Source: Gautieria morchelliformis
Lineage: Eukaryota; Basidiomycota; Agaricomycetes; Gomphales; Gomphaceae
Assembly (NCBI GenBank): GCA_015179125.1
Contig: WHVA01000543.1
Coordinates: 1-64,000 of the forward strand
DNA: 64,000 nt
Direction of reading: 5' to 3'
Positions 11,922-23,694 of the stretch are shown here, piece by piece; the first letter of the stretch is position 1; each line of letters begins with the position of its first letter. The position numbers were made by a program, and so were the translations under genes. A model generated the notes under the pieces. That model searched no databases and was not told the DNA's origin. It saw only the letters and a list, made by a program, of their open reading frames with translations.

Positions 11922-12621
11922 TATCGAGATTTACACTGGAAAACCAAGTGGGGCGATGCAGACGGGGGGCAGAGATGGGAATATCACAATGAGCCGGGGT
12001 GTACACAAACAGAACGTGTAGCGAAAGACGTACCTCAACGGAAGGCAGGCGAGGACTGAGATGGGGTAAAGAAAGAAGCCAAGTAGACTGGAAAAAAAGG
12101 TGGCAATATATAAGGACGTATGCGATTATAAACATGGCGTCAGGAGGCCGCGGTAAGGATAGAAACGAACATAATCTCAGAATGATGACGAACGAGCAGG
12201 GTAAAACCAAGAAGGACATAAATAAGCATATCTAACATAATGCATCATAATCCACACCAGATACTGTAAATCCTGACCAGGTTGTGTCGACAGAACCCTC
12301 CCTCCTTTCAGTCGGAGTCGGGGAAGATTTACTTAGGTCACGTCACTAGCTCAGAGGTAGCCGTGACACGTGACTGAACTTAAATTAGTTCAACACCATC
12401 CGACTCAGCCCTTTCAGCCAAGGAAAAGAGGCTCATTTGGAGAATTCCTTAGTCCTTATGTACATACCTCCCGTGTACTATGTGCAGTTGAGTTTGGGGG
12501 AGATGCGGATACTTACGCCAGCATGGAAAGTATCTTTCAAGGACGCGTTTTATATCTGGTTCAATATCTATAAATCTGCATGTGTCCGTCACGGCACGTG
12601 GCGCCTTTATCGTATAAAGGA
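11922..12621. other. No gene seen
   Basis: Region upstream of the DUF6570 relic. Only short frames occur on either strand. It may contain the promoter or 5' end of the relic element. Contains AGTCGGAGTCGGGG followed by short GTCACGTC/GTGACACGTGAC words near 12,340-12,375. Confidence 0.3.
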
Positions 12622-13860
12622 AGGTCCCGTTATGTTTCAAATAGAACCAGGCTCAAGATAAGCCAGAAGTTGAGAAAACAAGGCACTTATCCGTGATTAC
12701 ATTACAAACCTTTACAATAATTGATCGCATGACGTAACCATTTCTTTGTGGGGTGGTGACATACTAATTCGACTGCAGTGGCTCGCACTCGCCGATGATT
12801 AGCTGCCACTTTGAGACTTCTATAGAAACAGAAATAATCAACGCGCATCGGGGAAGGGATGTAAGTGTCTCTATCAGTCCAACGGAACCACGGCATTCGT
12901 ACAACAATCGGTCCTGAGCTTTGTGTATGTAGCAATGAACGCGAACCACATGTACCGGGGCCGCTGCCTATGATAAGAGCATGACACTCGTTTAGATACG
13001 CAAAACAATCAGGCGGCCCGCTGGAGAGACGAAGCTATCTTGACGATAAGATATCGGGACCAGATAAAGCGCCATAGGGTGCCATGCAGCTTGGAGTCTG
13101 ACCAGGATCTCGTCTGTAGAACCATCTCTTGCAGCTTGCTACAGCGATATGTTCGTAGTGCCTCTGTGTCATAAAGCGTGTCCTACGTAGGGACTCGCTC
13201 AATCGGTGCATCTTACTCTTGCAGCGTTTTCCGTCAGGTGCCAGTTGAAGATAGAGCAAAAAGAACGTACTCATCGAATGTCCATGTGGTATTGACTTCC
13301 TTTATCCAAGTGTCGTTATGTAATGCAGTAACGTAAATAGTAACTTGCTCCTGACATAGCTTGCCAATATTGGTGTCGCATGGGAGTTATAAGGACTGCG
13401 CGCTTGGTCATGCCACGAAGTCACCTCATTACTAGCACCGTCAACGACAAACTTTGAGGGCTGCGCGCATGGATGGGCGAAGGAGGTATACCGCAGGTCC
13501 TACTGGTGCTATAAAGTCTTAGGGGCTCCGTCCGTCATCATGCATCGGTGCCTGCGAGTCGTACGGCCGGTCTAGTGCTGGCAGAGGCTGGCTCGTGAAG
13601 TTCTGGAATAGAGTTGAGGCTGCGTGCTGGAAAAGGCTGGCTCGTGAAGTCCTGGAGCATGCAGAGCGTGCGCGGCACGTGCTGGGAAGGACTGGCTCGT
13701 GACGTTCTGGAAAAGACGAAAGACGGAGGTGCGTGTCTTCTCGACCTTGGCTCTCCAGTATCGAGAAATGGACCGACGCAGGAGTGGATCGCCTCGCTGT
13801 TCGACCTCGTAATTGAGAAGCAGAGCTGCCTGTACAGGCGATCGTCACGATGAATACCGT

Positions 13861-13931
13861 ATATCCATCCGATAGAGTGGTATGAACCAGGATCAGTGAT
13901 CCTGGTTCATATCACTCTATCGGATGGATAT
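13861..13931. repeat. 34-bp fold-back hairpin, copy A only
   Basis: Positions 13,861-13,894 pair with 13,898-13,931 with one mismatch and a 3-nt spacer. The homologous position in copy B (about 50,321-50,355) has only one arm, so the second arm was added in copy A or lost from copy B. Confidence 0.9.
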
Positions 13932-15113
13932 CAATGATAGGTGCGCCCGAGAACTGCAGTGCATTGATTGTCATGCAGACGCTGAAGGAAACAGTCGAAA
14001 TGCCGTCAATTGGCACACCTTGCTGCCAAGACGAGAGAACATTGGGTTGGCATTGCAGTACTTAGACTGGATCTACGGGTCACGGTGAGCTCTTCAGAGA
14101 TATCTTCCTATCAAGCTGGGCCCGTACCAAGCTGCGGAGAGCCAATGAAGCGAGAGCGTCCTATCTATCGCGAAATTCCAGACATCGTATCTGGTCCATC
14201 GTGGATCTCCAGCGATCCTTGACAGGCAGCTCATGGACCTCAGTGCTCGCGATGTAGCAATCTGACGAGGGAATTCGTGAGAGGTGCGCCCCAGATATAC
14301 CGTGCCCTTTCAGATATGAAGGCTTTCGCATGTCTCCCCAGATATTGCAGGGGTTGGATACTGGCGATGCATCAGATCAGTCAGTAACTCGGAGCCATGT
14401 AGATGGACACCTCACTAGGACCAGTAAAAAGATGCCGAACACTAGGGATGAGCGTTCCATGTGCAAGAGACTATGTTCTTGTTATCATCATGATTGACAG
14501 GTTTTAGATGGAAATCCTTACCGAACCGTGAGTCATCTAATGTTGTTGCGTTGGGGCCTTCTCATTTACGCCTTCTGTGCCATGTGTTGAGGAAGAACAC
14601 CCAGCATTTGAGAAACTTGTAGCACAGTACGTAAGTACTGGGCTACAAGCTTGTAATATGCTGGGGAATGCTTACTTCACCCTCCATGCTCAATGTGTGC
14701 GCGGTCGGGTAATGAGAGGACGCTTGGTATGGACTCGGGCCCTTCTAGAGACGATTCCCAGATGGGGCTGGACCTGCGTTCTGCTGATAGCTTCCTTGCG
14801 GAATTCTCATAGCTTATCAATGTCAGTTTCAAAACCGGAATGAGATAGCTTGGTGAAGACTTACACAAGGAGCTTGGGCTAGGCGGCAAGGCGCCTGGCA
14901 CCAATGTGCGTCGCTCGACACCCTTTTTCTCTGTTCGCAATGATCTGCTGTCCCATCGTGGCCAAGGATCGGTGCTGGTAAGGAGACGGTAGCTTGTTTA
15001 TTTATTTATTTTCCATTTGGCTTGCTGGGTCGCTTCCCGTGTCTGCGGCTATAGTTCCTAATTAGCTCCAGTCTGAAGTAGTTTCCTTGCCAACCTGTTG
15101 GTCTAACCTTTAA

Positions 15114-15164
15114 GTTAAGTTCTTAAGCTGCTCGCCACTCAGGCGAGCAGCTTAAGGGCTTAAC
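15114..15164. repeat. 23-bp hairpin, copy A only
   Basis: Positions 15,114-15,136 pair with 15,142-15,164 (two mismatches, 5-nt loop). The core CTTAAGCTGCTCGCC is present in copy B (about 51,560) but is followed there by unrelated sequence, so the palindrome is not shared. Confidence 0.85.
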
Positions 15165-15346
15165 TAGAGGTCACCTCCCCGTAGAACAATGGACGAGGCT
15201 AAGTATTTCAAAGCCCGCTGTCTTTGAAATGCTCTTTTCGTTTATTGGTCGGTTGTTTCACGTGCCGCAATAGCGACTGTGTCGGTCTTTTAACAGTGAG
15301 TTAGGCATCTCTTCAGAGTGTCCAATATGTTGTATTAATTCTCATT

Positions 15347-15439
15347 ATGGCTCCTCCAGCGACTCCACCCGTCCCAGTTAACCAACCTCAACGTATGTAC
15401 ATTGATGGCGTGCGCATATTCCCACAGCCACCTTCATGA
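15347..15439 (+). CDS. Short ORF kept in both duplicate copies (possible first exon)
   Basis: ATG to TGA, 30 codons, beginning MAPPATPPVPV and ending with a block YIDGVRIFPQ. The copy-B counterpart at 51,794-51,886 has the same length, and several of its differences fall at synonymous positions while the YIDGVRIFPQ block is unchanged. A GTATGT donor-like sequence lies inside, after the Pro-rich start, so this could instead be the first exon of a longer spliced gene. No downstream exon was identified. Function unknown. Confidence 0.25.
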   Translation: MAPPATPPVPVNQPQRMYIDGVRIFPQPPS

Positions 15440-15818
15440 CCGTGTTGACCTTTAGTTGATAGCAAGGTGGCCTCAATTTCTGTTCGTTGTCAGTGGTCAG
15501 GGGCACTAGGTGGTGCCGGGATGCGAGGCGACCTGTTGATCACGTTTGGGCACTGTTAGTCGTGATGGTAGGCCCCAGCGTCCCTTGTCCTGTTATACAA
15601 CTTCGTACTCTGAGGTGCATGGCCGTATGATATCCCTTGGCAGGTCATGCGCGATGGATGGGCGTACACGGGATGACGACCGATGCGGACTACTGTCTCT
15701 CCTGGTAGCGTGTGCAGGATCGACCCATACCACCGAGCGACGCACTCTTATAGTCCCACACGTCAATCTCGCTCTCGCATGAGTTGAACTTGCAATGCAA
15801 CGTCACCTTTTTTATTAT

Positions 15819-17160
15819 CCAAATTTAACGTCTTCTGTATGACGCTTCTAGTTCTCACCAAGGGCCGGTCTATGATTTTGGCTACCCTTTCGTTATCTCT
15901 GCTTGTGCACACGGGGGAGCCCTGGGCGTATCCATGCCTATGTGGGCGAGGGGGTTGTGTTCGTCATCGCGCCTAGGTATCGTCCCCTTCATCTGGCACT
16001 ATGAGGTCTCGGGAGGTCTTGCTGAACCACTGCGTGCTGTGCAGGTACTTGACAGGGGGCGGCACCCTCTCGGTAGCAGGGTGCCGGCCCTTTTTTTTCC
16101 GCTCCTCTACGCAGCACCTGTCCCAACTCCTCTCTCTGCTCCTCGTACTCCAAGAAGCTAAACAGAAAGCGATGTGCCATTTCGTCTCCTCCTCCGCATA
16201 TAACTTGTCAGACGGGATGACAGTATTGTAATACTTGCAATACTTTCGTCGCATTTGAAAGGGTATAAGGGCGGAAGAAAGCTGGTTTCTCGCACGGATT
16301 CTAGCGGTGGGTGGTATGGGGGGAGTGGGTCCATATGGCAAGGTAACGATTCTCCCTTGCTTGCCGCGGCGTAGCTTTTGACCATGACGACCCAGCCTGG
16401 GCGCGGTTGGCAAAGCTGCCGCCGAACACAGTCACGAATCTAAAACGTGTAGAACAGCGACCTCCCTCCGTCCCCTCCCCTTGCAGCCACCCGACTTCTG
16501 ACTCAAAATACCCTTTATGTGGGACAACCTCGAGCCATGGACGGATCACGAATACGCCAGTCAAGTCGTTCGCCGGTTGGGTTGGGATCGTTCCTGCAGC
16601 TCGGTTACGATCAAAATGCCACCACCCCCCTCCTGACGCTATCCCACAGCCAATGTACTCGCCTCCACGTAACATTGATATACGCGGATAACAAAAAAAA
16701 ATGTTGTCCAGGCGCGAATAATTGCTGGGAAACTGTCAGGAGGTCAGTGGGCGGGTGGGATTTCTGTAGCAATTTGAAATTTGTGGATGTCCTGGCAGTA
16801 GAAAAACCTATTTTATTTATTGTAAATCGCGATGATGCCACGTATATATACTTAATACATGACATGTCTACCCAATTTGAGTGCCAAGCGCACGGATGGG
16901 TTGGCGTTATGTCGCACCTCAAGGAGTATGTCCTATTCCCCGCGCGACGACATGGTAAGGGTTGCTTCAAAATCGTTGGGACGACCATTAAACAATGAAA
17001 TAATCCACAAAAAAAAGGTGTATTTTTTTTTCTTAAATACTCGAGGCGCTGCCCTGTAAAGCGACGATTGGTCCACAACTTCCATGATTTGTCTAACGCA
17101 TTGGACCGACTTGTAGCCCCATTCATAGTCCACAGATTCGGCGGAGGAGTTTGGTCTGAA
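15819..17160. other. Copy-A-specific stretch, no clear gene
   Basis: First third of a 3.8-kb segment absent from copy B. A minus-strand frame (16,413-15,973) contains RRKYCKYYNTVIPSDKLYAEEE and another frame nearby stays open, but no domain is recognised. Homopolymer runs occur near 16,688 and 17,010-17,030. Confidence 0.35.
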
Positions 17161-17163
17161 ATG

Positions 17164-18520
17164 TTAGCCTTGGCTCACGGAGATGATGCCAATCCGTGAT
17201 AAATGTGTCTGGCAGACCTGCCCAACGATCGTATTCTTCATGTGGAGGGTTGGCGGGCTTCCCAGGGGGGCGCGGGAAACTGCAGTTGCTGTTGCGTCAA
17301 CTCGGGGGCGAAAGCTTTCGAGGAACGCGAGGGCTTGACTAGGTGTGAATCGGCGACTGATATCACGCGTCGTCATTCGATCCATTACTGAGCGGAGCAA
17401 ACATGCGGACAATGTGGGTAAGATGCTGTGGCAAAGCACACTTGAAAACCGTTGCAGAAGAGAGCGCCGAATCGGAGGCACCCGGCATCAAACGCGAACG
17501 GGTCGTAATCGTCGAGTTCGCCCTGCATGGTGTCGCGAGGTTGGTCTTCAAGTTGTCCGCCAATCCAAGACAGGTGACTGGGAAGCCGACATTCTTCGGG
17601 TGTCGCGGTGGGTGGGCAATATCATGGAGATGTCGAAGTCCATGATATACACCAAGTGGCTGTCCATGTCGGAGTTTTCTCGTCGCAAGTTCGTTCGAAG
17701 AGTTGTCGGTGAAGACGCCAAAATGGTTTGACTAGGATGTTGCAAGTTGATCTTGATGTCCTGCATAGACAGGTTAGATGTGACACATTTGGAGCGTACA
17801 GGGCTGCACAGGAAAGAGGCTGATGCGGTGGAGAATGTGGAGTTTGTGCAGGAGGCTCAAACGCTGTTGATATGAAGATAAGAATGAAGGGTTTGAGGAG
17901 TAGTATTACCCTAAGCCAGTAGCGCATATAGTCGACGGATTCACTGATGGTCGAGAACCAGGGGTGAAAGGGGCTCTAGGAATCCAAGAGGTCCAAATGG
18001 AGCAATACAGCCTCGAACCTGTGCAGAGACAGGCCGGTCGATTCCTTATTCAAGAATTGCCAAATTTTATACTTATCTTGGTCAACCGCAGTGCAAGAGG
18101 ACGCTGCGATGAATCTTGGGCCAAAGCGATGCGTTGCTTGGATGCTAATGAGGATTGATGGAACGTGGAAAACGAATGGACGCATCACTCAGAGGCACAC
18201 CCTCTGCGTCACCGCCAGATTTTGCAAAGGATGCGCCACGTCCGCAACGGACGCGTCACTTGGCTTGGGAGCGCAGTACGTCTGTTCGCCGACGTATCTG
18301 TTCCGCCAATGATGTCGATACTCGAAGAGCGTATATCCGCGCTCAGCCAGCCAGGGCCGGGTGGAGTGCCAGAATGCGAACCATGTATGGCGGGTGAGAT
18401 CGCGGTCGTCGCAGTCGAAATCAACGTGTGGGTGCTCGGGCGTCGTACTAGACACGGACTCAAGCTGCGGGTACTGGACGTTGGTGCATCCTATGTTTAG
18501 ACACGTCACGTGCTCTGAGA
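17164..18520 (-). pseudogene. Basidiomycete kinase-like protein, decayed
   Basis: Blocks of a protein kinase-like family that is expanded in Agaricomycetes can be read on the minus strand in the right order. They are DFDCDDRDLTRHTWFAFWHS and RPWLAERGYTLFEYRHHW (about 18,400-18,290), a YIMDFDIS element corresponding to the DFG region (about 17,650), and a C-terminal block DISRRFTPSQALAFLESF (about 17,360). The blocks lie in different frames. A frame change between MFAPL and DRMTTRD near 17,390 is not explained by an intron. The catalytic-loop HRD segment between them could not be found. I therefore call it a pseudogene. It lies wholly in the 3.8-kb segment lost from copy B. Confidence 0.5.
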
Positions 18521-18694
18521 TACATTTCTTTACATAAACGATTTTGGTCTTGCTGTCGGCCGCCCTTCTGGGCAGTGTACCGCTGCACTCGAACGGATTA
18601 CCAGTTGCCTGCTGTGCCCACGTGGAAGACCTTGTCACCCATGTAGACTAAATACTGCTTCGGCTGTAAATTGTATGCTACTCTAGTGTATTAA

Positions 18695-18754
18695 GACAAG
18701 CGCAGACAACACGTACTTAGTGGTGGTCGGCCCACAAATAATAGGTGGAATCCG
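18695..18754 (+). repeat. Dispersed repeat, copy 2 (compact form)
   Basis: Shorter version of the repeat at 9,335-9,432, lacking two internal stretches. A separate short similarity (GTTTAGACAC ... TTTCTTTACATAAAC) links 18,499-18,540 with 18,926-18,966. Confidence 0.6.
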
Positions 18755-19338
18755 CACCAAAACGCAGTCACGTACATAATATACGTGGATAAAGATTGAC
18801 CAGGCGGGAAAGTCACGATGGTCTGTAGCGATGGAATGACGTCTGGAGATGGCTACCTAATTTGTCATCTGAATGTTGAGTTAGTTTGCTCTTTGTTCTA
18901 TTTGCAGGGTCGCCTCGTGGTTCTATGTTTAGACACTGAGGTAAATATACCTTTCTTTACATAAACCAGTATTGCCAGAATGTGTGAGGCTAGGTGTCCA
19001 GGAGGGTCATTCCTTCGAGGACAATTGCGAACTGGGCTCCAGCGACCGTTGCTGTTGCACTTCGCGCTCGCCGAAGGCATCCACAGGCACGGTAGCTTAG
19101 TCCGATTGATCTGGGGGTGCCCGGCACGTCGGCATCGGCCCTTTTTGTCTGCAAGCGCCGCTCATTTGCGGAGTTTCGCAGCTTGTCTCCCACCACCTCC
19201 CGTCTTCACCACCTCCGTCTACTTTTGGCAGCAGAGCCCGCCACCACACTCGCTCACCCCACAGCTCTCTACTAGATATTATCTTACTTGACGACATACA
19301 ATTCACACATCCCACATTCACACATTCCACATCACACG

Positions 19339-21609
19339 ATGGCGACAAAAGTCACCCTGGGCCTGGCCCTCCTTTTTCTGCACCCGCTGGCAGCATCGGC
19401 GCACACCACCGACCCGCTGCACATCAAGCGTTCGCATCACGAGCGCGCGCTGCACGCACGCCAGTACGCGAGTGCGTCGGGCTCGTCTGCGGCCGCAGCG
19501 AGCGCGCCCGCCGCGTCCGCCCCGCCCGCGGGATCAGGATCAGGCTCCCTCTCCTCCTTGCCCCCGAGCACCCTCACCGCCACCAACCCCGCCATTCCCC
19601 CGCTCAGCGTCATCCTCAGCGGCATGCCCAGCCAGGCGACGCCCACCTTCTCCACCACCTTCGCGCCCGGCGCGACGCCCCCCGTCGCCGGCGCGCCCCC
19701 GCTCCCCACCAGTGCGTATACCTACCTGCCCATGTGGCAGCCGCGCTGACCTTTTTGTTATCTGCACTAGCGCCCCTCGATCGCTCCAAGTACCCGCCGC
19801 CGACCCAGGTCGCGCCCACCGACACGCCGCTGGTCACACAGTGGCTGAAGGAGCTCGACGGCGTCATGATACCCGACATTCCCGTCACCCAGGACCACGC
19901 GCTATGCGCCTCGAATCCCCAGGTCTGTCCATGCATTCTCGCCTTACCATGATGGACGTGTTCTCATGCGCATGTCGCAGGCTGCGGCCGACACCACGCG
20001 CTGCTGGTGGACATGCGGCGGCTGCACGCGCGACGTCGACGTGGTCAGCTGCCCCACCAAGATGGACTGGGGCGTCTCCTTCGACGACGGCCCCAGTCCC
20101 TACACGCCTCTTGTCAGTAAAATCACCTTTTGACTCCTCCTTTATCATTTTCACACTTTTCTAAACTATTCATTCCACAGGTGCTCGACTACCTCAAGCA
20201 GCAGAACCTGGACGCCACCTTCTTCGTCGTCGGGACGAGCGCGTACTGGCACCCCGACATCCTCCAGGCAGAGTACATGGCCGGCCACCAGATCTCCGTC
20301 CACACGTGGTTCCACCAGTACCTCACCACCCTCTCCAACATCGAGATCGTCGCCGAACTCGGCTACACCCGCGAGATCATCAAGGTGCGCGTGCCATAAG
20401 AACTTTTCGAATTAAGCGCTTACCTTTGCCTTTTTTTTTTCCTCTTTTTTTTTCCAGGATATCATCGGTGTGACGCCCAATACGTTCCGCGCGCCCTATG
20501 GTGATATGGACGACCGCGTGCGGGCGATCGCGTTGGGGATGGGGATGGAGCCCATCATCTGGACGCGCAACCGTGAGTGCTGCTGGCCTTTCCTTATGTC
20601 CCGACCATCCATCCTAAACCCATCGTTGTCGTTGTTCCTTCTCCAGCGCAAACCGGCGACCAGTTCGACACGAACGACTGGAAGATCCCCGGGGGGGAGG
20701 CGACGGGGCAATCCTCGTATGCCCAGTTCCAGACTATTCTGGCAAATGCTTCGTGAGTGTACATGCACCATTATACGCCCGTCATTAGCTTACTGTTTCG
20801 GCCGTCATTAGGATGCTCAATACTGGATTCATTGTCTTGGAGCACGATCTGTACCAGCAGACTGTGGACCTCGCTACGGGGTACACGATCCCTTCTGCGC
20901 TGCAGCACAACCCGCCTTTCAACGTGCGTCTCTCATTCTTACTCATCCTATCTTCTTTAGTTCGTGAACTATCTCGGGTTCTTTTTCTAATTTATTATTT
21001 CTACAAATGATGTTTGAGGCATTTGGCTTTATGCATTGGGTTGCACTGCAGACACCTATCTCAGCTACCTTCGAGCGCAAAGCTCGCTCATCTGACTATC
21101 CCCATCCCCATCCCCACCTCCTTCTCTTTCTCCTTTTCCCTTCCTGCCACCTGCCACCACATACATATATACTCACTATCTTTATCTTATCCACCCTACC
21201 AGCTCAAATCCATCAACCAATGTCTCGGGAAGCAGCCGCAGGACGTGTACCAAGAGACGGCGGCGAACAAGACGCTCATGACGCTCACGAGCAACTGGAC
21301 GGGCAACTACCTCCACGGGCTCAGCTCCGAGCTGAGCTCGGGCAACTCGAGCTCGGGCGGCGGGTCGGCGAACGGGAGCGGGGGGAATGGCGCGAGCGGG
21401 AGCGGGAGCGGGGGGAGTGGCAGTGGGAGCGGGAGCGGGGGCAAAGCGGTGAGAGTGATGTGTTTCGGTGAAGGAGAGGAGAGTGCTGTGCTGATGATGT
21501 TTTTGCTTTGCTGTTGCGACAGAGCGGGGCGGGCCGCGTCGAGTTCGAGCTCCGGGCTGGCGTTGCGGCGCTAGGCGCGCTCGCCGTCCTCAGCACCCTC
21601 CTCGCATGA
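19339..21609 (+). CDS. Chitin deacetylase, secreted and probably GPI-anchored
   Basis: Polysaccharide deacetylase (NodB fold, carbohydrate esterase family 4) that removes acetyl groups from cell-wall chitin to give chitosan. Nine exons join in frame to 508 residues: 19339-19711, 19771-19922, 19981-20112, 20181-20384, 20458-20572, 20647-20752, 20812-20923, 21203-21448 and 21523-21609, all with GT-AG introns. Residues 1-21 form a signal peptide ending AASA. A Ser/Ala/Pro-rich linker follows. Catalytic motifs are SFDDGP (208-213; D210 presumed base, D211 metal), HTWFH (metal ligands H260, H264), RAPYGD (298-303), DTNDW (333-337) and VLEHD (H372). A Ser/Gly-rich tail and a hydrophobic C-terminus (residues about 491-508) fit GPI anchoring. 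The start is the ATG followed directly by the signal peptide. An upstream in-frame ATG-like start would destroy it. All motifs are intact, so the gene is probably functional. Confidence 0.93.
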
Positions 21610-22856
21610 AGGGACCAGGACAAATTGCAGTACATATGACGGGCGACGGACCCCCCTCACTTTGCGTTTTTGCGACACGACGGACCCCTCCTCCTCCTTT
21701 CGTTTTTGTTCTCTCTCTTCCCACGTGCTCCGCTCCACCTAGATATTGAATATTTGATCGCCCGCACCCGAGCACAACACACGCCTTACGTCTTAGCGCC
21801 TTTATCGCGCACACACACCACACCCGACACCCATATACACCATACACCACACACACCGCGCTCGCCTTTTATTGCCCGTTACCCATTACCCAGTACCCAT
21901 CCATCCTCAGGCTTATACCCCCCGCATCGACATCGACTACTACCTACCCCATTCCCATCGCGCGTCACTTGTTATTCCTTTTTTTGTTTTGTCCGTCATT
22001 CAGCCTTCTCTTGTCGGAGGAAGGAAACGCGTCGTTGGAACCCATGCACGGCAAATCTTCCCTTTCTTAAGCCTCCCTTTTTCTTTTTTTTTTAGGAAAT
22101 ATATATATATATATAAGTATGACAATGGCACGGAGCGGAGGTGGGGTCGGTGATGCGAAAAATAATGAAATTTTGTTGCGATCCATGATGCCGGTCGTGG
22201 CCAGGCATTCTTTCGAATATAGTGAGGAACCTGCGAGTTGAAAGGTGCCGAGTCATCGCTACTTATATAACACGACAAGTGAGGAGGGCCACCGACGACG
22301 CGACGACGCCAGGACGGGGCGACACTGTACAAGCACGTGGTTTTGTATTTCCACCGAATAACTGGGGGGTCAGATGCATCGGAGTCAGTCAGCTGAGCTG
22401 GTTGTACGTCGTTTCCGGTGCTTCCCGCACTCCTTTGTTGCCACCGAGCCGTGAGGTACAAATAACGCGTCGCGCACACGCAAATGCACATGTACTGTAT
22501 TTTGCGGTTTGCCCCCCATGATATCCCCTTCGTAGCTAACTCTGACTCCCCACCCACAACACCCGGCACGTTGGTGGTTCTCTTCCTCTGTGGGTCTGCG
22601 TCGCGTCTCCCGGGCCACCGCCACGAGACTGAGTCACTTGACGACGATCCAACACGCCCACCGAGTCATGGTCCGTGATGCGTGATGCGTGATGCATGAT
22701 CGACTCATGCATTGATGCAGCTGGGCTGGGCTGTGGATCAATTCGTTTCGTATGAATGCAGCGGAATGCGCTTCTCGTGCGTTACAGTAAGATGCTGAAC
22801 AAGTCATCCGCCGCGGCCTGGGAGCTCGGAGGGTGGGGAGCGGAGGAGCGATGGGA
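21610..22856. other. 3' flank of chitin deacetylase, no gene
   Basis: Pyrimidine-rich and CA-rich sequence (21,790-21,860), an (AT)n run at 22,097-22,115 and no convincing frame. It is nearly identical to 54,283-55,483 in copy B. It probably contains the 3' UTR of the deacetylase. Confidence 0.5.
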
Positions 22857-23180
22857 AGCGGAGCCTCAAGTTGGGCCCGGGCTTATTGGGAAGGGAGGGG
22901 AGCGGGTTCGCGCTGTCGATTCCGGCACCAGGTCGGACGTCCGACCTGGCCTGGATGGCGCTGTGGGTTTATGAAGTTCTTCCACTAGCACCGCGTTTTA
23001 CGGGTTAGTATTTGTAGTCCGAATATGTGCAAATAGCTGAGTTACTGCGGGCGTTCGGGGGTATTCTGAGTTCAACAACGGCGGGTAAACTGACGCCTCT
23101 AACGCGTGCAGTTTGGATTAGTCTGCGGATGCACAAAGAAATATGATTTTGATTGTCACTCCAAATTATATATATATATT
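22857..23180 (+). repeat. Segment inverted between the two copies
   Basis: The reverse complement of this segment is at 55,484-55,838. Breakpoints are at GATGGGAAGCGG on the left and the (TA)n run on the right. It carries a perfect 22-bp palindrome (22,928-22,949, CCAGGTCGGAC and its complement). A diverged third copy lies at 32,988-33,105. Confidence 0.85.
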
Positions 23181-23414
23181 ATGGCATGAATTCATGAACT
23201 CCTCATCCTATGGGCCATACACCTATTCAGATCCAAGTTACAGCAAACCTATGCACACAAACATTTAACTCGTAACCCATTTACCTTAGTACACATAGAC
23301 ACAGCCCTTTTTATCATAGTCAGAATGTGCTCATGCTATTGAAAGCTCATGTACTAATTAGAGTACAAATGCCACCAATTCCCGCATACATACACACGCG
23401 CAGCGTCATCAAGT

Positions 23415-23653
23415 TGTTGTGAATCCGGTGATACTTGACCGATGCCCAATCCACTACGTGTCGTCTTGTTTCCATGTGTCAACCATCATATGTTGCTTAC
23501 TCCCTCCATGTCTCTTATCCCTTCATTCCGTTTCTTATCATCATGACACAACGGGCTCTGTAGTATAAGTAGCCTACGCTTGTACGACGACCTCTCAGCT
23601 CCTGCTGAAGTCGTCTAGCCAGGGTTCCCGTACTAGACCTCTGCTCCAATACA
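23415..23653. mobile_element. Candidate solo LTR (239 bp), copy A only
   Basis: Starts TGTTGTGAATCCGG and ends CTCCAATACA, flanked by AGT on both sides. Copy B lacks it and has an almost uninterrupted site (GTCATCATGTAATATAAAT). An AGTATAAGTAGCC TATA-like element lies inside, as in a promoter-bearing LTR. The flanking duplication is only 3-4 bp, which weakens the call. Confidence 0.55.
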
Positions 23654-23694
23654 AGTAATATAAATGCACTGCGTCATCTAAAAGAAAAATCCAA

